The notes beneath the pieces are model-generated. The model did not search any database, had not been told where the DNA came from, and was given only the letters and a program-made list of their open reading frames with translations. 64,000 nucleotides of DNA from positions 2,598,501 to 2,662,500 of the forward strand of contig CM060112.1 in NCBI GenBank assembly GCA_030522415.1, read 5' to 3'. The DNA is from Channallabes apus (Eukaryota > Chordata > Actinopteri > Siluriformes > Clariidae). How positions within the stretch are numbered: the stretch's first letter is position 1; each line of letters opens with the position of its first letter. The position numbers and the translations under genes were made by a program. Positions 23,601 to 36,043 of the stretch are shown here, in pieces.

Positions 23601-25814
23601 CATCATCACCACCATCATCATCACTAGCGTCGCTGTCATCTTCATCATTATCGCCACCATTGACACAATGATCAACACCATCTTCATCCTCACCATCAAC
23701 ATTATCACCACCACATAATAATTATTACATCAATGCAAAGTCTAACTGAAACTCATACTTGAAATAGATAAACTAGTGACAAGTCTAGAACAAAAGTGGA
23801 GGGAAAACCATGACCTAAAGGTTTATGATGAAGGTGTCGATATCTGGCCACATTCCTTGAGCTCCATAATGAACTACTAGAAACAAATTCATAACATGTA
23901 ATTAAACATTCCTGATGCATTGTGAAGACCAACTCTATAATGATCAATAAGCACTTATAACATGTTAATGAGCATGCAGTCTCCTTTTCACCTCCTCATT
24001 CACACTCCTCCAGTCCTCACTTGCTCTCACGATAATCCACTAACTGGGCTGTATTTTGCCTTTGAACACCGCGTCTTTGTCTTTCTCTCTCTGTGTGTGT
24101 GTGTGTGTGTGTGTGCAGTATTTTGCTGACTTCATGACTCATGTTGTTTGGATGAAGGACTCTCTGAACAAAGCAGCTCTCCCCCTGAGGCCATGCTGCA
24201 ACCTTTCTCTCTCCTCATTACCTGTGAATGTCAACAGAGATATAACTTTCACTGCCTCCGCAACACACACAGCACTATATCTGAGGTTACATGGGGTCAT
24301 CAGAGGTCACATCAGGGTCACTCAGGGGTCATTGTAAGGTCACTCTCTCATCTGAGGTCACTTTCCTATATTTTTTTATTTGTAATAGGATGCAGACATA
24401 CTATTATAATTTCATAGGCTGTATAAGTCAATTATGGGGCAGTCATGTGACCTGTCAGTCAAATTCACTGGTGGGCTCTGCACGAGAGTATTTTTTTTTC
24501 CATTTTCAGTGTAACGTGAATCATATTATATTATCACACATTGCATACTTTTTAATCAGAAAGTCATACTATAAAATAAAAAAAATATATATATATATGT
24601 TTGTTTTTTATAAGCAAAAATCTGCATAACTCCCCCCAGTGGCCAGTATGAGTGTGATTAGGCTCCGCCCCCAACACCTGGATTGGCATGTTAATGGTGG
24701 CCCATATTATTTTCCAATTTTCCAGGGACACAGGAACAAATCTAAAGATTCAAAAGGGGATGTTTCTGGAATATCATGCAAGTCAGCTTAAAGATAGGCG
24801 GAGTTTATTTATCTATATTGCAAATTTGTTCCGAATTAGTCATGAGGAGGAAACACCTTTGCTTTTGGGGTTCAGGGTTATTAAGGTAACCCTTTCTTGG
24901 TGCTTGCTAATAATATGAATACTAATACTAATAATAAATAATAATAATAATAATACTACAAAATTTCACTGATCATTTCATAACACTCCCTCACGACGCC
25001 TCAGCTCTTGTCACTCTGAGTTCTCGCGTCTTCCTGAGCAGAATTTCATCAGCAGAGAAAAAAGTATGTTTGTGTCCCTCATTTCATGACCTCCATGTCT
25101 CTCTGTCTCGCTTTCTCTTTTTCCCAAACCACAGGATGATCTCATCAGCTCAACAGCAACCCTGAAACACTCGTTGACATTTCGGACGACCTCGCTAAAA
25201 TTTAGTGGACCGTCAGTGCCGCCGTAAGTGGAGCTCGTCCAATTTTTCACTTAGAAGTGCTTTGAATTGGACTGGACTTATTATGTCTGATGTGTGATGT
25301 TGTTTCACTTCGCTAAAGTGGCAGAGAAGCTTCTGGAAAAGTGGTATCAGTGGACTCATAGTGCTGTTTTTATTCACTGGTGTCTAAAATATGATAGTTT
25401 GTGATCCAAACCCCAAAAAAACAAAATTTTGTGTCATGCAACTTGACAACGTTGAAGTGCTTGACCAGTTTTACACAACAGCCATGACACTCAACGAATA
25501 TACAGTAAACACAGCTGGCAGCATCTTAGCGAACTGACTAAATTGGACTCTCCATGGTGATATCCTAGATGACGAGATGGTACAGTATGTGCTCCTGGAG
25601 TTTTGCTGCACATGTTGGTGTTGACTGTTGCCGACAGCGAGAACAGACACAACCTCTTAAAACTCTCATCTGAAAGGATGCACAAACTCCACCCTTTATT
25701 CTCCACCAAGCAACAGCCGGAAAAGGAAATCATGTACAGGAAGACAAAATATGAGAAACCCATAAATGAACCATGTTAGCAGCTTCTGTAGAGCAAGACA
25801 AGCCTGGAGGTCTG
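20641..25814. other. Non-coding, low-complexity patches
   Basis: Includes poly-A at 22085-22100, an ATC-repeat region, a GT tract and a possible old DNA-transposon remnant at 22.42-22.7 kb (CATAAGTATTCAC occurs twice, at 22430 and 22592). No host exon recognised. Confidence 0.5.
23535..23720 (+). repeat. Imperfect (ATC)n trinucleotide region
   Basis: CATCATCAT-type repeats with many substitutions over about 185 bp. Short (TCA)n tracts also occur at 15740-15760 and 15990-16017. Confidence 0.9.
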
Positions 25815-26125
25815 CCTGGTGACATACACAATCCAGCTCCTAGTGGAGGTTAATGTAACATCATCCATGGCTCAGCACCTGATGTAGATCAGTGCAGTAT
25901 TTCCCAAGGCCTTGCTCCTAGTGAAGGTCAATGAAGCATCATCCATGACCCAGCTCCAATGGAGGTCAATGAGACAAACTTCAAATCCCAGGTCCTGGTG
26001 AAGGTCAATGAGACACTCTCCACAGCCCAGCTCCCAGTGGAGTTCAGTGAGACACGTTTCACAGCCCAGCTACTGGTAAAGGTCAATAAGGCAACCTCCA
26101 CAGTCCCGCTTAGGTTGGAAGTCTC
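25815..26125 (+). repeat. Tandem repeat with a unit of about 42 bp
   Basis: Units resemble CAATGAGACA..CTCCACAGCCCAGCTCCTGGTGAAGGT, seven or so copies with substitutions. The later units are open on both strands (25959-26168 plus, 25928-26158 minus), as expected for a unit length divisible by three, so this is not evidence of a gene. Confidence 0.7.
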
Positions 26126-26344
26126 TGCCCTACCACCATACCCCAATTCTTCCATCATGCCCTGCTGAAATGGTTATCCTGGCCAAGAATTTGTGATCCT
26201 GCCTTCCTGCACCCCTGATCTCATCCTCCTGCCTTGTTGCCCTCTGATGATTGTTGTCCACCACCCTGAGCTCCTTTGAGCCCTGCATTGTTACCCTACC
26301 TTGCAGATAGCATTGCTCGTCCTGTGGTGAGGTTCTTTCCTCCG

Positions 26345-26648
26345 TGTCAGGCTTGGCATCTTGAAACTCGATCTCAGGCTATTTAATGAGAGTCATGTAG
26401 TGTTTTTATTACAGAACTTCCACCTGGTTTATGTTTGTTGTGATTGCTGGAGGCATTTCAGTTGGAGTTCATGTTGCTTTGCATCTGTTGTTTTGTCGGT
26501 GTGTTTATCTAGCATCGAGCTCACGTTTATTCCATATCACTGCTTATAGGTTACTTCCTGTGCCTGATTTAGTTCTATGTGGTTCATTTCACGATGTTTA
26601 ATAAAGAGACGCCTGCACCTGCATCCTCGCCTCTTCAGCATCCTGACA
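26345..26648 (+). repeat. LTR-like unit (TG...CA, 304 bp)
   Basis: Starts TGTCAGGCTTGGC and ends AGCATCCTGACA. An AATAAA at about 26599 is followed by GAGACGCCTGCACCTGC, as in LTR polyadenylation regions. No matching second copy or target duplication was found, so it could be a solo LTR or the 3' end of a decayed element. Confidence 0.4.
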
Positions 26649-29029
26649 GTATTGTATATGTACGATTTCTCCACAGTTTCATCTTATTACTTAAATACTG
26701 CGTACAAGTGAAAACCTTCATTTGGCTTTTTGTTTTTAGAGATGAAACATACAGTAAAAAGACGCTTTTAGTGATGCAATTCCATTTATTTATGAATGTG
26801 TGGAGGCTCCTTACTGAAATAAAGAAAGAAAGAAAAGGTTTCTGGGCAAAGTGCCACCATTTCCGTGTATCTACTAATCCTGATCACGATAAATCACAGC
26901 GTCTAGAGGAGTTGGAGCGCCTCACACACTAACGCAAATGAGGTCAGAGGAAGGTTGTTGTCCTACAAGACTGATTTCTTGTGTTATAGGAAACTCCATC
27001 CAATCATATCCTGTATATTGAAGCTGTGTGTGTTTACTGTGGATCATTTCTGTAACCCTAAAATTGAGGTCTCCACCTTTAAAATAAATAAAATATACAA
27101 TAAATTAAGCTCATGTGAGATTGTGTTCCCGGAATAGGATTGTTCCTTCGGTACATATGCTAATAAAAGCTAGTGAGTGAATGTGTGTGTGTGTGTGTGT
27201 GTGTGCGTGTGTGTGTGTGTGTGTGAGTGTGTGAGAGACTTTGACCCACTGCCCCGCACTGATCATGCTAATGAAGAAGAAATTACAATTATTTGTCTTA
27301 GCTGTTAATTAACAAATACTCATACATGAGTGTCCTGAACAGTTTTAGATTGTACTAGCATTAGATTATAGCAGCTATAAACAGTCATTCCATCAAAATG
27401 ATCAGTAATGTTGTCAGGATGCTTGTGGTCATAATTAATACAGAGTTTCAGGATGACATTAATGTCAACAAAATCAGGTCGGTGTGGGTCGGGTTCCCCC
27501 GTCCAGAGACAAACATTTTATTTTTTTTGTAAATTGGGGCTTTTGGGATTTATTGCTATGACAACAGGGAACGGCATTCAAGTCAAACCGGGACCTGTGA
27601 TTGAGCGGAGGCGTAACAGCAATTGAAACAATCACAGAAGACTTTAATCTCAGTACGTAAGCCGTTGTAAAACATTTGAACGGTGCAAATGTTTAAAGAA
27701 TCACGTATGTCCGTGCAGGTGCTCCAGGGTCGATGTGGCTCGGAGCCCACTGCAGTCGTGAACATGAACATTCCGTGAGTGGAACGCCTGATCCTTTAAA
27801 ACCGACAGATAACAGAAGAGACACATCTGTCTGTGGACACTGAAAATCCACAATAATCTCCTTTGAACAGTTGATATTGAGATGTTTATCTGCTACTTCT
27901 GCTCTGTGAAGCTTCATAACGGCTCTAATCTGAGCTGCTGGTTGTTAATTGGTGATTTCTGAGGCTGGTGTCTCTAATGAACGTCTCCTCTGCAGCAGAG
28001 CTCAGGTTTGGTCTTGTTTTCCTGGGAAGGTCTTCATGAGGGACAGTTTCATCATCATGGAGCTCGATGGGTTTTACTAACACACTCGACACAATACTGT
28101 CCGGAAGGAATGTAGAAAATAAATGACAAAACGAAAAACAATCTTGCTCAGGCTGTTAAAGTAAAAGTTTACATGAAAACACAGCACATGCTCTCACTGG
28201 GGCCCCCTACTGGTGAGAAACAGCATTGTTACACAACCATTCCCATACATGGCTCCACCCCCATGTTATCACCTAAAGGAATTAATTTTTTTGAGACGCA
28301 AATGTACCATTAATACAACTCAATAAAAACTCTATTATTATTTCTCTTCTACTTTCTTCTTCCTGCTAGTCTTTCCTCCCGAGTGTTAGACAAGGCGCTT
28401 GATGAATACACCAGGTCCAGGAGATGTCCACATCCTGAGATGAAAATGAAACTGGAGGCAGGACTGAGGAGACATACCGAGCGAAGACTTGTCAGTAATT
28501 TGCAGGTTGTTTTTAAGGTAATGCGATTTATCCGTAATGTGTTCTACACGCTGTAAATGATCGGAGCGGGACGGTATTAAACTGCAGCTGTGCTTCTAGC
28601 ATGAAGTGGGTGTGTTAACTCGATTCAAAAGCACTCATCATAGTGTCTGTGCAGTGAAGTTCACAAAAGCAAAAGCACGGATACACAAAAGCAAATGTTT
28701 GGGATTTAATGCAACATAACCTTGTTAATCCTGTAACTAAAGCTAGAGGTTCTCCTGAACACACTGAACAGCCTGTAGTGTTAAACACACCCAAGGGCTG
28801 GAAAATACGGAACATTCATACGCCAATCAAATACATACAACCTCACCTCTACCTGTTACAAAGCACTGACACTGGAGACTCCGCCCGTAATCGCCACAGT
28901 CATGGTGAACCATAGTGAAAGCTGGGCTGTGAATGTTGAGGTCAACTGGAAGGTTGATGGACAGAAGAAAAGTCTGATGAGTGGGTGTGGCTATTACATG
29001 TATTAGGTAGAAAGTGGCTAGCTTAAAGG
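26649..29029. other. Non-coding apart from one Tc1 fragment
   Basis: GT tract at 27181-27225 and the Tc1 fragment at 27.7-28.1 kb; otherwise nothing recognised. Confidence 0.5.
27690..28130 (-). repeat. Decayed Tc1-like N-terminal fragment
   Basis: Contains CTCCTTTGAACAGTTGATATTGAGATG, TCTGCTACTTCTGCTCTGTGAAG and CTCTGCAGCAGAG, shared with the copy at 51.56-51.9 kb. On the minus strand this is the HTH region of a common fish Tc1 family (ISISTVQRR in the better copy). Broken by stops. Confidence 0.5.
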
Positions 29030-29870
29030 CAGAAAATGAGGCGCTTAACCGGAAATCTGTAAATAATTAATTGAAAGGCAGGAAATTATTAACTATGTAA
29101 ATGGCTGGAGATGGTTAACAGGAGAGCAGGAAAAAAAAACTGGTTAGTTGAGAAGCAGAAACTCATTGGCTGGAAGACAGGAAATAGTTATCTGCAAGGC
29201 AGGAAGTAATTAACTGGAAGCTGGAAGTTCTTGGCAGGAACTGGATGGAAGGCAGGAAGTGGCTTGATGGAAGGTGGGAAAGGGAGTGGTCCACTTCAAG
29301 TCATTAACTGGGAGGCAGAAAGTCCATAGTTGAAAACCAGGAAATTGTTATTTAGAAGACAGGAAGTGGTTTGATGAAAAGCAGGAAGTCATTAACTGGA
29401 AGCCAGAAGACCTTAGCAGGAGGACATGATCTGGTGGGCGTGGTATGGTAATAGTCCTCAGCAAAAGTTAATAGGGAAAGACTACTTAGGAAAAGGTTCT
29501 TAGCAGGAGGACAGAATGTGCTGGGCTGGAAGGCAGGAAGCTGTTAGCTGGAAGTCAGTAAATGGTTATCTGGAAAACAGGAAGTGGTTAAATGGAAAGC
29601 AGGAAGACATGATGTGGTGGGCTGGAAGGCAGGAAGTCTGTTCAATGTCAAACGTTCAATGGAAAGCAGGAGAGGAAGTGGTTAGCTGAAAGCTGGACCC
29701 TGGTGGAAAGCAGGAAGTGGTGAGCTAAAAGTCAGAAAAGGAAGTGCTTTCCTGGAAAACTAAAAGTATTTGGATGGAAATCAGGAAATCAAGGCAGAAC
29801 GTCAGTAGCTGAAAGGCTGGAAGTGGTGAAGCTGGGAGGCAGGACGTGGCCTGCTGGTCTTGTGTGGATT
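29030..29870 (+). repeat. Degenerate minisatellite rich in CAGGAAGT
   Basis: About 840 bp built from diverged units of roughly 24-30 bp, such as GGAAGGCAGGAAGTGGTTAGCT. CAGGAAGT occurs about eight times exactly and many more times with one change. No open frame. Confidence 0.75.
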
Positions 29871-31805
29871 TATGGCTCCTCCAGCCTAAGAAGAATCTTC
29901 AGACATGTGGCGACGCTAACGTGTGGAAGACTGAACGATTTTCCTGGAAGGTCCTGACTGATGGATTACAGCTGCAGTGATCACGGCACGTTTAACACGT
30001 TTAACACGTTTAATACCACTGCTGGCTGACCTGATTGGTGTCTCGCCATCATCCCCCATAATTCACTGCTGCAGTGCTGTCAAGTCAAGCTCAGGAACCG
30101 ACTCCGAGCACTTAATACTGATTTGGCTGATGGATTGAAGCGTGACGGCGAGGCGAGGCGAGGCGAGGCGAGGCAGACGCTGTGGCTTTCAGCTCTTTTT
30201 ACTGGTGTAAAGCGGAAAGAAACACTATTTATTAAAAACATCATCAGGTTAATTAATTACTTCAATATCTCGGAAGGGCGCTGATTAATAATTACTGTAA
30301 CGTGTGACTAGTATGTTCTCTAAACTGAAACAACAGTAAAAATAATGATTAATATTTAGCAATACTGTTAATAGCTCTAATAACTAATTTGAAAATGTTA
30401 AAATAAAATGCAGAAGTGCTAATGTATTTATTTACGTGTTTTGTTTTATTAATATGAAAAATTAAATTAAATGAAAAGTGATTCATAATATCAATAATAA
30501 ATATTTGTACAAGAGGATTTAATAGTCAGTGTTTTGTAAAAAAAAAAATTAAAGAAATGTAAATAATTATCCCATTTATCTTAAGTATTTGTTATAATTG
30601 TTTCTCATCAACTGTAAAAATGATACAAACAACAAGCAATAAAGAAATATTTTAATTACCAATTAACACAATTAGACATTATTTAGCGGTGTGTGTGTGT
30701 GTGTGTGTTTGTGTGTGTGTGAAATGTGATTTATTAAATCTAACGTTATGATAATTCACAGGAAAATGCTGTAGTGACGTCGTGCAGAACGAACAGAACC
30801 ATCTGTTTAAGTCACACGTCACTTCTGATTTATAAACGTATTCCTCGTTATGTAGCGTCTCAGCTTCTGCTTTGTGTCCGCTGTCAGAATAACGCTGCGG
30901 CGAGGACGAATATCTGCTGAATCAGACTGAAAAACAGGAAGTCTGGATGATTTATGTTCAGGTTGTTAAACTCTGTGGAATAATTTTGAAGCTAAAATGA
31001 AATCTGTAGTTACACCACTCGACCCGCTGATAGATCACGCCAGTCTGAGATGTTCTGGCCTGGTTCTGGGTTCTCCAAGGAACTCCGCACTCTGCTAATG
31101 AACCTGCGGGTGTCGAGTGAGGAGAAGTGGAGATGAATCTGTCGGGGCTGATAAAGGCCTGAATGAAGCACTCGCTCTGCATCACTACTGAGTTGTTTGT
31201 AAATATTTTCATGGGGAAACGTAAACATTTCTCCGCTCGTTAACACTCATGTGTGCATGTTGCATTTAGCCACGCCCATAGAGTTCCTTAAAAGGCAATG
31301 CTCACAGTACGCTGATAACGACAAAGAAGAAATATAGTTTTATAATAATAAAAAATAAACATGAAGACTTTTCATTTGCTTCACCACATCTCCGTCTTCC
31401 ATCTCCACTTATCCTGTACAGGGTTCCGGGTTCTATCCCAGGAGAACCGCTGACCTTCTACTCAGGAACTTAAAGCCGTAACAAGTCTACAGCGTTCTGG
31501 CCATTGATTAGAATTCAAAAGACAACAGATATCACTGACACTGGAGACTCCTTCCATGTTACATTTCTGTCTTTACAGAACACTAAACACATTGTTTACT
31601 TGTTTGATCATACAAGTCCCGGTCAATGAGCTGTTACTGTAACATGAAAAACAATAAGGTATTAGAATGCACGCCCCCTAGTGGTTCCATATATGCAATA
31701 TACAGTACGTACAGTAAACCTTATACTGTTTGTCTTCTGAAACTGTTAAGCAAATGACTTTGCAGTCACCCTGAGTTCACTTTCTGAACTAGAGAGCCGC
31801 TATAC

Positions 31806-31862
<57 letters not shown>

Positions 31863-32569
31863 TGCCTCTTTCTTGTTCTAATTTCTTGCTCTGTCACATC
31901 TTCTTCGCAGATGAATGTGAAAAATGCCATTAAAATGAGAGACAGCGTGTAGAGACGCTTTATTCTCTCCTGATGTTTTATTTCGGAGAGAGGAGATGAA
32001 AAGGTCAGCCGTAAAAAAGACTGAGTTTATTTCAGACACATGAACAGTGGAGGGAAAGAGAAAGTGGATTCCTGACATTTGTAAGACAATTTCATTATAT
32101 TTCTCCTCACATAAACTTGATGAAATGGTTATTATATATTTATACATTAGATATTAGTACGCACGGACACTTTCTAGCTGAATTCCTACTAGGTTTGTTC
32201 TGATCATTTGTCCATACGCATATTTTGTAAAAACCAAACCTCAGATGCCGGCTGTGGTGTTAAGATGAGTGAGGAAACGTAATTAAGTGTGTAATGCAGT
32301 CATTTACATTTTGATGAAATGTTCTCGAATAGGTTTGATGGCGCAACAATCGCTGCCAAGTTTCACATAAATGCCCATAATACGTCATAAAATTTTGCCA
32401 TCATGATTTATGCAGACGTCTCTACCCCATGTTTGTCTTCAGGGCTTAAATGCACTTAAGAAAGAAAGTTTTAGATAAGGAAATATCCTTTAAATGATAT
32501 TGCAGCAATTTCGAACTACAGGGTGTTCCAAAAGTATTCACTCCCCCCTTTTCACGTTCATGTGTTTTG
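29871..32569. other. No gene seen, AT-rich
   Basis: Contains CGTTTAACA repeats at 29990-30012, a (GGCGA)n stretch at 30147-30173, a GT tract and a TTA array. Confidence 0.55.
31808..31860 (+). repeat. (TTA)n microsatellite
   Basis: About 17 pure TTA/ATT units. Confidence 0.97.
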
Positions 32570-32780
32570 TAGTTGTCCCGTATGAAGAAGAGGCAGGATG
32601 CCAGTGCAGACCATGGTTTATTATAGTATTGTAGAGTTTAAACATTAATGTTAAATGCAAACAGGAACATAAAAATTTAACTATGACTGGGGGCTATGCC
32701 TAAGGCTAATGCTAATTCAAACAACAAAAATGGTACAGACAGCATGGTAATGTTAACAGTAACTATATTGGGGAGAATAA
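32570..32780 (-). repeat. LTR-like repeat, left partner
   Basis: Shares several blocks with 34450-34620: GAGTTTAAACATTA, AACAGGAA(C/T)ATAAAAA, AAGGCTAATGCT. On the minus strand it has AATAAACCATGGTCTGCACTGG and GCATCCTGCCTCTTCTTCAT, like the end of a gypsy-type LTR. The pair flanks the LINE at 33.0-34.2 kb. Confidence 0.4.
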
Positions 32781-32994
32781 CAACACTAAACTAACCACAT
32801 GCAACATAAAGAACCGAATGAAAGACTTGATCTAAACAAGCTGATCAAGGTAACTGGGTTCGGTTGGTATGGTGCATGAGAGTAGGACTCAAGCAGGACA
32901 GGACATTAGTCAGGCAGAGCATGGCATGGAACTGGGCATGATTCATACTTGGAGTAAAAGACCATTTGGGTGCGCTGTTATTTGGGTAGCAGTG

Positions 32995-34205
32995 AAGGCC
33001 GAGGGCCTCGATGGACCAGACACGGGTGGCAGAAGCTGGCTCCGGGGACGTGGAACGTCACTTCTCTCTGGGGGAAGGAGCCGGAGCTTGTGCGAGAGGG
33101 GGAGCATTATCAGTTAGATCTGGTGAGGCTTACCTCGACGCACAGCCTTGGCTCTGGATCCATACTCCTGGATAGGGGTTGAACTTCTGGAGTTGGAGAG
33201 GGTGTGGGGATACTCACGAGTCCCCGCCTGAGGACCATGGAGGGGAAACTCTCCCTGTTGTCTGTGCTTATGCTTCAAACAGCAGTTCAGAGTATTCTTC
33301 CTTCTTGGAGACTCTGAATGGTGTACTGCATCGGGCTCCGGTAGGGGATTCCATAGCCTTGCTGGGGGACCTCAACGCACATGTGGGCAATGACGGAGAT
33401 ACATGGAGGGGCGTGATTGGGAGGGACAGCCTCCCTGGTCTAAACCCAAGCTGTTTTGTTATTGGATTTCTGTGCTAGTCATGGATTGTCCATAACAAAT
33501 ACCATGTTCGAGCATAGGGATGCTCATAAGTTCAGAGGCAAAGCAGTGGGTGTGGGAGGACTTTCGGGTGGCACCAAGGCGCTTCTGGAAAACCAGAGAT
33601 CATGAGATCTGTCCGGAAATGCTGAAGGCTCTTGGTGTTGAGGGACTTTCTTGGTTGACATGCCTCTTCAACATTGCGTGGAAGTCTGGGACAGTGCCTA
33701 AGGAGTGGCAGACTGGGGTGGTGGTTCCCCTTTTCAAAAAGGGGGACCAGAGGATGTGTGCCAACAACAGGGGCATTACACTAAGGTGTTGGGTCATGAC
33801 CGAAAGGACAAGATTACGAATACAAGCAGCCAAAATGGGTTTTCTTAGAAGGGTTGCTGGCTTTTCTCTTAGAGATAGGATGAGAAGCTCAGTCATCCGT
33901 GAGAAACTCAGAGTAGAGCCGCAACTCTTTTGTGTGGAAAGTCAGTTGAGGTGGTTCGGGCATCTAGTAAGGATGTCACCAGGACGCCTCCCTAGGGAGG
34001 TGTTCTTGGCACGTCCAGCTGGAAGGAGACCACGGAGCAGTCCAAGGACTAGATGGAAAGATTATCTCTCCACACTGGCCTGGGAACACCTCAGGATTCT
34101 CCAGGTAGAGTCAGCTGAGGGTGGGGAAAGGAAAGTTTGGGGTTCCCTGCTGGAACTGCTACCCCTGAACCCTGACTTTGGATAAGCGGTTGAAGATGGA
34201 TGGAT
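32995..34205 (+). pseudogene. Internally deleted non-LTR retrotransposon (endonuclease-RT LINE)
   Basis: Endonuclease block: [57 protein letters not shown]. It then jumps to the start of the RT domain (EMLKALGVEGLSWLTCLFNIAWKSGTVPKEWQTGVVVPLFKKGD) and, after a second deletion, to the C-terminal region (VMTERTRLRIQAAKMGFLRRVAGFSLRDRMRSSVI, QLRWFGHLVRM, GRLPREVFLARPAGRRP). The frame 33520-34185 spans the latter two. The catalytic YADD region is gone. It ends in a (GATG)n tail near 34205. Style is RTE-like; the clade is not settled. Confidence 0.85.
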
Positions 34206-34444
34206 GGATGGACCATTTTATTGGCCTTCAGGAGGTGCTAAGCAGATAGAATGGCTTGGAACGATGCTGTGCTCTCGTCCACTTCTCTGGGCTCTACAAG
34301 CTCTGGCTCCTACCAAAAGCCTTCCAAAAATTCCTTGCAGAGACTCTTTACACGAAGCACTTTTTTCATTAGTTGCATGAAAACCAGTATATTCGCAAGG
34401 CTGGAATGCTACTCTGAGATGAGGAGCCCTTGAGTGTTGTGTTC

Positions 34445-34625
34445 TGGCACGTATGGAAGAGAGGCTGGATGCACGTGCTGGTGCATTATTAGAGTGGAGT
34501 TTAAACATTAGAAATGTAAAAATTAAATAAAAACAGGAATATAAAAACAAAAATTATGGTTAGGAATTCCGCTTAAGGCTAATGCTGGTGCAAATAACTA
34601 TGTTAAAGAACCTTAACAGGGTTCA
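34445..34625 (-). repeat. LTR-like repeat, right partner
   Basis: Diverged direct copy of the 32.6-kb repeat (GCTGGATGC, GAGTTTAAACATTAGAAATG, ACAGGAATATAAAAAC, TTAAGGCTAATGCT). Same orientation as the left partner. Confidence 0.4.
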
Positions 34626-35649
34626 CCACAATACAGTGGTGACAACATGGCCGTGGTGAAGTGCATGATGGGAACTGACGCCCAGGACAAGTTTCCACGT
34701 GAGTCTCTCAAAACACAAAAGTCAAAATCCCAGAAACCAGAGACGAGGACGAGATGATCATGACAGTAGTGTTAAAAATTCTCCTGCAGAAACACTAACA
34801 TTTGAAAATGCAATATACAGTAATTTTATTTTATACTGTACGTGTCTGTCCCCCGTCTCAGACCTACAGACTGCAGTTCCAAATGTGATCAGCTTTGCAC
34901 ATTGCAGGTCATTTCCTGAGATATCCAGACAATATCAGGAGATTTCCTCCATCCTTCTTAGCAGATCATTTTTAAGACCTGCCCCAGATTCTAAATTAGA
35001 CTGAGGTCTAGGTGTCACGAATCCCCCATAGTGCACTGCACATTTGCTGTGTGTGCCTTTGTTTTGGCTTGGGTCCTGCCTTTGCCACTGCTTTATTTCC
35101 CAAATGTATACACCAGCTCTTAATTCTGCTCTTGCTTATTTTGTCTTTTTCCCTCCACATACTCCATCTTTCTTTAATTAACTCTTCCCATAGCTGAGTA
35201 TTTTCCATTTTTGTCCTCCACAATTCGTTCCTGGATACTGTTTTGATCATCTTCTGTTGAGTTTGATGAAAAAGCCCCTAATAACGAATCTGCACTTTGA
35301 TCCAGTATTTTTGCTGTACATGTAAGTGACACTGTGCTGTTCTAACACAGTCAGGTTCTTGGTATTGAACCCCCTGGTGGAGCTTTATTATTACTCTTAG
35401 GATAACTCAGTCCCGCATCTTACAGACCAGATCAGATTTTCTTCTTAGGATTGCACTGTATTTGGCTCAATCCATCTTGAAGCATCCTTTTACATGCGTC
35501 CTGGATGACTGATCATTGGTGAACAACGTAACGCTCCGTCACACACAAACGAAGAGCATGAGATCTCAAAGAACGCAGCAGGAACGTGCTCAAAATGGAC
35601 AAATGTGAATTTATCAAATACATGCTAGTTCCTCAATGTGTTCAATCAT

Positions 35650-36030
35650 TCATTCATTCATTCATCTTCTATACCGCTTAATCCTGTGTTCAGGGTCGCG
35701 GGAGATCTGGAGCCTATCCCAGGAGACTTCGGGCACTAGGCGGGGTACACCCTGGACAGGGTGCCAATCCATCGCAGGGCACACACACATACACACACTC
35801 ACACACCCAATCACACACTACGGGCAATTTAGGAACGCCAATTAGCCTAACCTGCATATCTTTGGACTGTGGGAGGAAACCGGAGTACACGGAGGAAACC
35901 CACCAAGCACGGGGAGAACATGCAAACTCCATGCACACAGAGACGGGAATCGAGCCTGGCCGGGGAATCGAACCCAGACCCTGGAGGTGCAAGGCGACAG
36001 TGCTAACCACTACACCACCGTGCCGCCACG
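35650..36030 (-). mobile_element. Full-length tRNA-derived SINE with perfect 13-bp target duplication
   Basis: On the minus strand the head reads GGCACGGTGGTGTAGTGGTTAG (A box) and GGGTTCGATTCCCC (B box), followed by a second B-box-like GCTCGATTCCCG. The body has GGTTTCCTCCCACAGTCC, a (TG)n-like stretch and CCCTGTCCAGGGTGTACCC, with an (ATGA)n tail. TGTGTTCAATCAT flanks both sides (35637-35649, 36031-36043). Other copies are at 16.6-17.06 kb, 18.45-18.6 kb and 48.29-48.59 kb. Confidence 0.9.
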
Positions 36031-36043
36031 TGTGTTCAATCAT

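Noticed and set aside
23437..23718. His-rich protein frames
   Set aside because: Translations of an imperfect ATC trinucleotide repeat.
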